From: Sphaerothrix epifaneia
GTDB taxonomy: Bacteria; Cyanobacteriota; Cyanobacteriia; Phormidesmidales; Phormidesmidaceae
NCBI RefSeq assembly: GCF_042788235.1
Contig: NZ_JBHZOL010000021.1
Coordinates: forward strand, 1-64,000
Length of the DNA: 64,000 nucleotides
Direction of reading: 5' to 3'
A program made the translations under genes and the position numbers. Each line of letters opens with the position of its first letter. Within the stretch, counting starts at the first letter, position 1. Below the pieces are notes generated by a model that ran no database searches, was not told the DNA's origin, and saw only the letters and a program-made list of their open reading frames with translations. This document shows, piece after piece, positions 61,982-64,000 of the stretch.

Positions 61982-63278
61982 TCTGGTTAAACCGTCTGTG
62001 CGGCCTACGCTGGCCTATCTGGCAACCGTCAGCTTGATTTTGCTGCCCTTTGTTAATTGGGTGGGTCTGATTGGGTTTGTGCTGCTCATGGGGCTGTGTC
62101 TCTATGCCTCAGGGCGAGAAATTTGGGCTTGGCTGTGGCAGCGGGGCTGGGTGGCGCTAGCTGTGGCTTTGGTGATAGGCACCTTGTTTGCTAGCGATCG
62201 CCCAGAAGCCCTGCTCCAACTGAGCAATTTTTTACCCTATTTTCTGCTGCTAGGGGTGCTAGTTAACGGGTTGCCGACTCTGCCACAACCCTTAGCCCAG
62301 CTAGAAGAATGGGCTAGCTGGCTAACGATCACCACGATGCCGATCAATCTGCTGGCGATCGCTGAATATAGTCTCATGTCTCCGAGCGCGATCGCTCAGT
62401 CGCCCCAGTCGCCCGTGCTAGCTTGGCTCTATCGCCTTAGCCTCGACGAAAATTTTGGCCACCGCGCCAACGTTATTTTTGATCATCCCAATACCCTAGC
62501 CTGCTACTTAACGCTGGTTTTAGGCTTAAACCTGGGTTTACTGTTGAGCCAGTCTCCCCGGTCTGAAAGGGTTGGGGCTTGGCCTTTTTTAGGGCAACGT
62601 CTTCGGCAACAACCGCTATGGCTTTATCTATCGGTGGCGCTAATTTTGGCAGGTATTTTTTGCGCGGGTTCGCGCAATGGCTTGCTGGTGGCGATCGCGG
62701 AGGTGGTCATCGTTACGATCTGCGGGCAACGGCACGGCTATGTCAAACTGGCGGGCTTAGGCGGTATCGTTGCGATCGCGGCTTCGGCTCTTTGGGGAGG
62801 TGTCGGCGGACGTCAGCTTTCGGTCAGTCTTTTTAGTGACGATCCGCGTTTGGCTGTCTGGCGGATTGCCCTTGAGCATATTCAAGCGCATCCAATTTGG
62901 GGCATTGGGCTGGGCAATTACAAGCTGTTGTATGTGCCTAACAGCATTCCGGGTTATGAGCGGATTTACCATGCCCATAACTTTTGGCTCCACCTCGCCG
63001 CCGAAGCCGGACTGCCAATCGCGATCGCCTTTACCTTCCTGGTGGGTTGGGGCTGCTATCGCGGCACCCGTGCTTTGCTACAAACAAAAATTCCCCCCGC
63101 TCAGCGATGGCTGCTTGGGGGGTACGGACTGGCTTTTCTTAGTTGCGGGCTGTTTTCGCTGTTTGATGTCACCCTCTATGAGGCCCGGGTTAACCTTTTA
63201 GGGTGGCTGAGTTTAGCCGTGATCTATAGCGCCCCTGATCTGTTAGATCAGCTTAGCGGCCCGCAAGCCAAAGAATAG
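61968..63278 (+). CDS. waaL: O-antigen ligase family protein (WaaL-like)
   Basis: 436 residues, about ten to twelve membrane segments. The large periplasmic loop region holds FDHPNTLACYLTLVLGL and PIWGIGLGNYKLLYV with YERIYHAHNFWLHLAAEAGL, typical of the Wzy/WaaL (O-antigen_lig) family. It transfers or polymerises glycan chains on the periplasmic side; with Wzm/Wzt present, a ligase role fits better than a Wzy polymerase. It overlaps wbaP at its start, and its last 36 bases lie opposite petL. Confidence 0.87.
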   Translation: MGPTNLVKPSVRPTLAYLATVSLILLPFVNWVGLIGFVLLMGLCLYASGREIWAWLWQRGWVALAVALVIGTLFASDRPEALLQLSNFLPYFLLLGVLVNGLPTLPQPLAQLEEWASWLTITTMPINLLAIAEYSLMSPSAIAQSPQSPVLAWLYRLSLDENFGHRANVIFDHPNTLACYLTLVLGLNLGLLLSQSPRSERVGAWPFLGQRLRQQPLWLYLSVALILAGIFCAGSRNGLLVAIAEVVIVTICGQRHGYVKLAGLGGIVAIAASALWGGVGGRQLSVSLFSDDPRLAVWRIALEHIQAHPIWGIGLGNYKLLYVPNSIPGYERIYHAHNFWLHLAAEAGLPIAIAFTFLVGWGCYRGTRALLQTKIPPAQRWLLGGYGLAFLSCGLFSLFDVTLYEARVNLLGWLSLAVIYSAPDLLDQLSGPQAKE

Positions 63279-63338
63279 GCCCATAGCAGTGCCAAAAGCT
63301 ACACCGAGTAAAAGCAGGTAAGTAATTGCAGCGCCCAT
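63243..63338 (-). CDS. petL: cytochrome b6f complex subunit PetL
   Basis: A 31-codon frame on the minus strand from ATG 63338 to TAA 63243, with GAGGA about nine bases before the ATG. The product is a single hydrophobic helix that starts MGAAITYLLLLGVAF and ends GLFFGLRAAKLI; the closing KLI after a basic residue and the size fit cyanobacterial PetL. It would sit at the edge of the b6f monomer. Its final 36 bases overlap the 3' end of the ligase gene on the opposite strand. It was identified by reading the sequence, and the match is from memory. Confidence 0.7.
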   Translation of the reverse strand: MGAAITYLLLLGVAFGTAMGLFFGLRAAKLI

Positions 63339-63406
63339 TGCGTTCGTTCCTCATAACTTGCTAAGAATTATTGAAGCACGTCCGCTTCCCTTCTCGCATT
63401 CAACCT

Positions 63407-64000
63407 ATGAAATCTATTCTTTCGGTGGCGCTGCCCCAGCAAGCCTACAATGTTGTGATTGCGCCCCAAGTGCGAACACAGGTAGGGGCTTGGCTGAGCG
63501 ATCGCCAGCAGCCTTTACTCAAACCTGGGCAAAAAGTGCTGCTGGTGTCTAACCCAGTGATTTTTAAGCATTATGGCGAACAGGCGATCGCCTCGCTCAC
63601 TCAAGCTGGATTTCAGGTGAGCCACTGCATTTTGCCAGCCGGAGAGCGCTACAAAACCCTGAAGTCCGTGCAAAAGCTCTACGATGCCGCACTGGCAAAC
63701 CGTCTAGAACGGGGTTCGGCGATGGTAGCGCTGGGCGGGGGGGTAATTGGCGACATGACGGGGTTTGCTGCCGCTACTTGGCTGCGGGGCATTGCCGTAG
63801 TGCAAATGCCAACTTCGCTGCTGGCAATGGTGGATGCCTCTATTGGTGGTAAAACCGGGGTGAATCATCCCCAGGGCAAAAATCTAATCGGGGCTTTTCA
63901 CCAGCCGCGTTTGGTTCTCATTGATCCGCAAGTTTTAAAGACGCTGCCTGCCCGTGAGTTTCGGGCGGGCATGGCGGAGGTGATTAAGTACGGTGTGATT
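63407..64000 (+). CDS. aroB: 3-dehydroquinate synthase, 3' end outside window
   Basis: 198 codons visible, open to the right edge. Second step of the shikimate pathway (DAHP to 3-dehydroquinate). ATG 63407 gives MKSILSVALPQQAYNVVIAP. Family motifs are clear: PAGERYKTLKSVQKLYDAAL, GGGVIGDMTGFAAATWLRG (NAD binding), PTSLLAMVDASIGGKTGVNH and NLIGAFHQPRLVLIDPQVL, ending at MAEVIKYGVI. It faces petL across 68 bases, so the two share a divergent promoter region. Confidence 0.95.
   Translation, partial: MKSILSVALPQQAYNVVIAPQVRTQVGAWLSDRQQPLLKPGQKVLLVSNPVIFKHYGEQAIASLTQAGFQVSHCILPAGERYKTLKSVQKLYDAALANRLERGSAMVALGGGVIGDMTGFAAATWLRGIAVVQMPTSLLAMVDASIGGKTGVNHPQGKNLIGAFHQPRLVLIDPQVLKTLPAREFRAGMAEVIKYGVI

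Noticed and set aside
1..64000. CRISPR array or insertion sequence with transposase
   Set aside because: No regularly spaced direct repeats and no transposase reading frame were found.

Overview
The window is cyanobacterial chromosome. It carries photosystem and cytochrome b6f genes (psaE, psbO, petL), a helical carotenoid protein, a Calvin-cycle class II aldolase, a CYP120-like P450 and several conserved cyanobacterial proteins of unknown role. The octamer GCGATCGC (HIP1) recurs throughout most of it. Gene order and composition do not let me name a genus; a Leptolyngbya/Synechococcus-like cyanobacterium of moderate G+C is a guess. Genes lie on both strands in short operons, and GTG and TTG starts are common.

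Region 1-4.6 kb is accessory. It holds the 3' end of a pentapeptide-repeat protein, a broken minus-strand gene, a protein with a cargo-like N-terminus and a JAMM/MPN-like metal motif (candidate secreted toxin), a small lipoprotein just behind it (candidate partner), a divergent polyprenyl-synthetase-fold protein and a small unknown protein, closed by a bidirectional terminator. This is the best candidate for something undescribed.

Region 4.7-43.2 kb is mostly housekeeping: hemB, tRNA-Lys, fbaA, an ArsC/Spx-like protein, mutM, psaE, a SigF-type sigma factor, psbO, a GHL10-type hydrolase, HCP divergent from gshB, a substrate-binding protein plus ATPase without a visible permease, a CysQ-like phosphatase, hisB, P450, a CDF transporter, pyrB, mpg, an MBL-fold protein with a Cys-rich tail, a creatininase-like protein, lgt, a TldD/PmbA pair, a class III adenylate cyclase, rnz, a DUF389 membrane protein and glmM. 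Two copies of a roughly 100-bp repeat with 8-bp terminal inverted repeats sit in the leaders of the ArsC-like and DUF389 genes.

Region 43.3-63.3 kb is a surface-polysaccharide locus. Wzm/Wzt exporter genes lead a run of glycosyltransferases that is visibly more A+T-rich and nearly free of HIP1 (43.3-53.3 kb). This is followed by dTDP-rhamnose synthesis (rfbC, rfbD, long-form rfbA, rfbB), a convergent sugar aminotransferase, one more glycosyltransferase, a WbaP-type initiating sugar transferase and a WaaL-type ligase. Together they would make, export and ligate a rhamnose-containing glycan. A 31-codon petL lies antisense over the end of the ligase gene, and aroB runs off the right edge.
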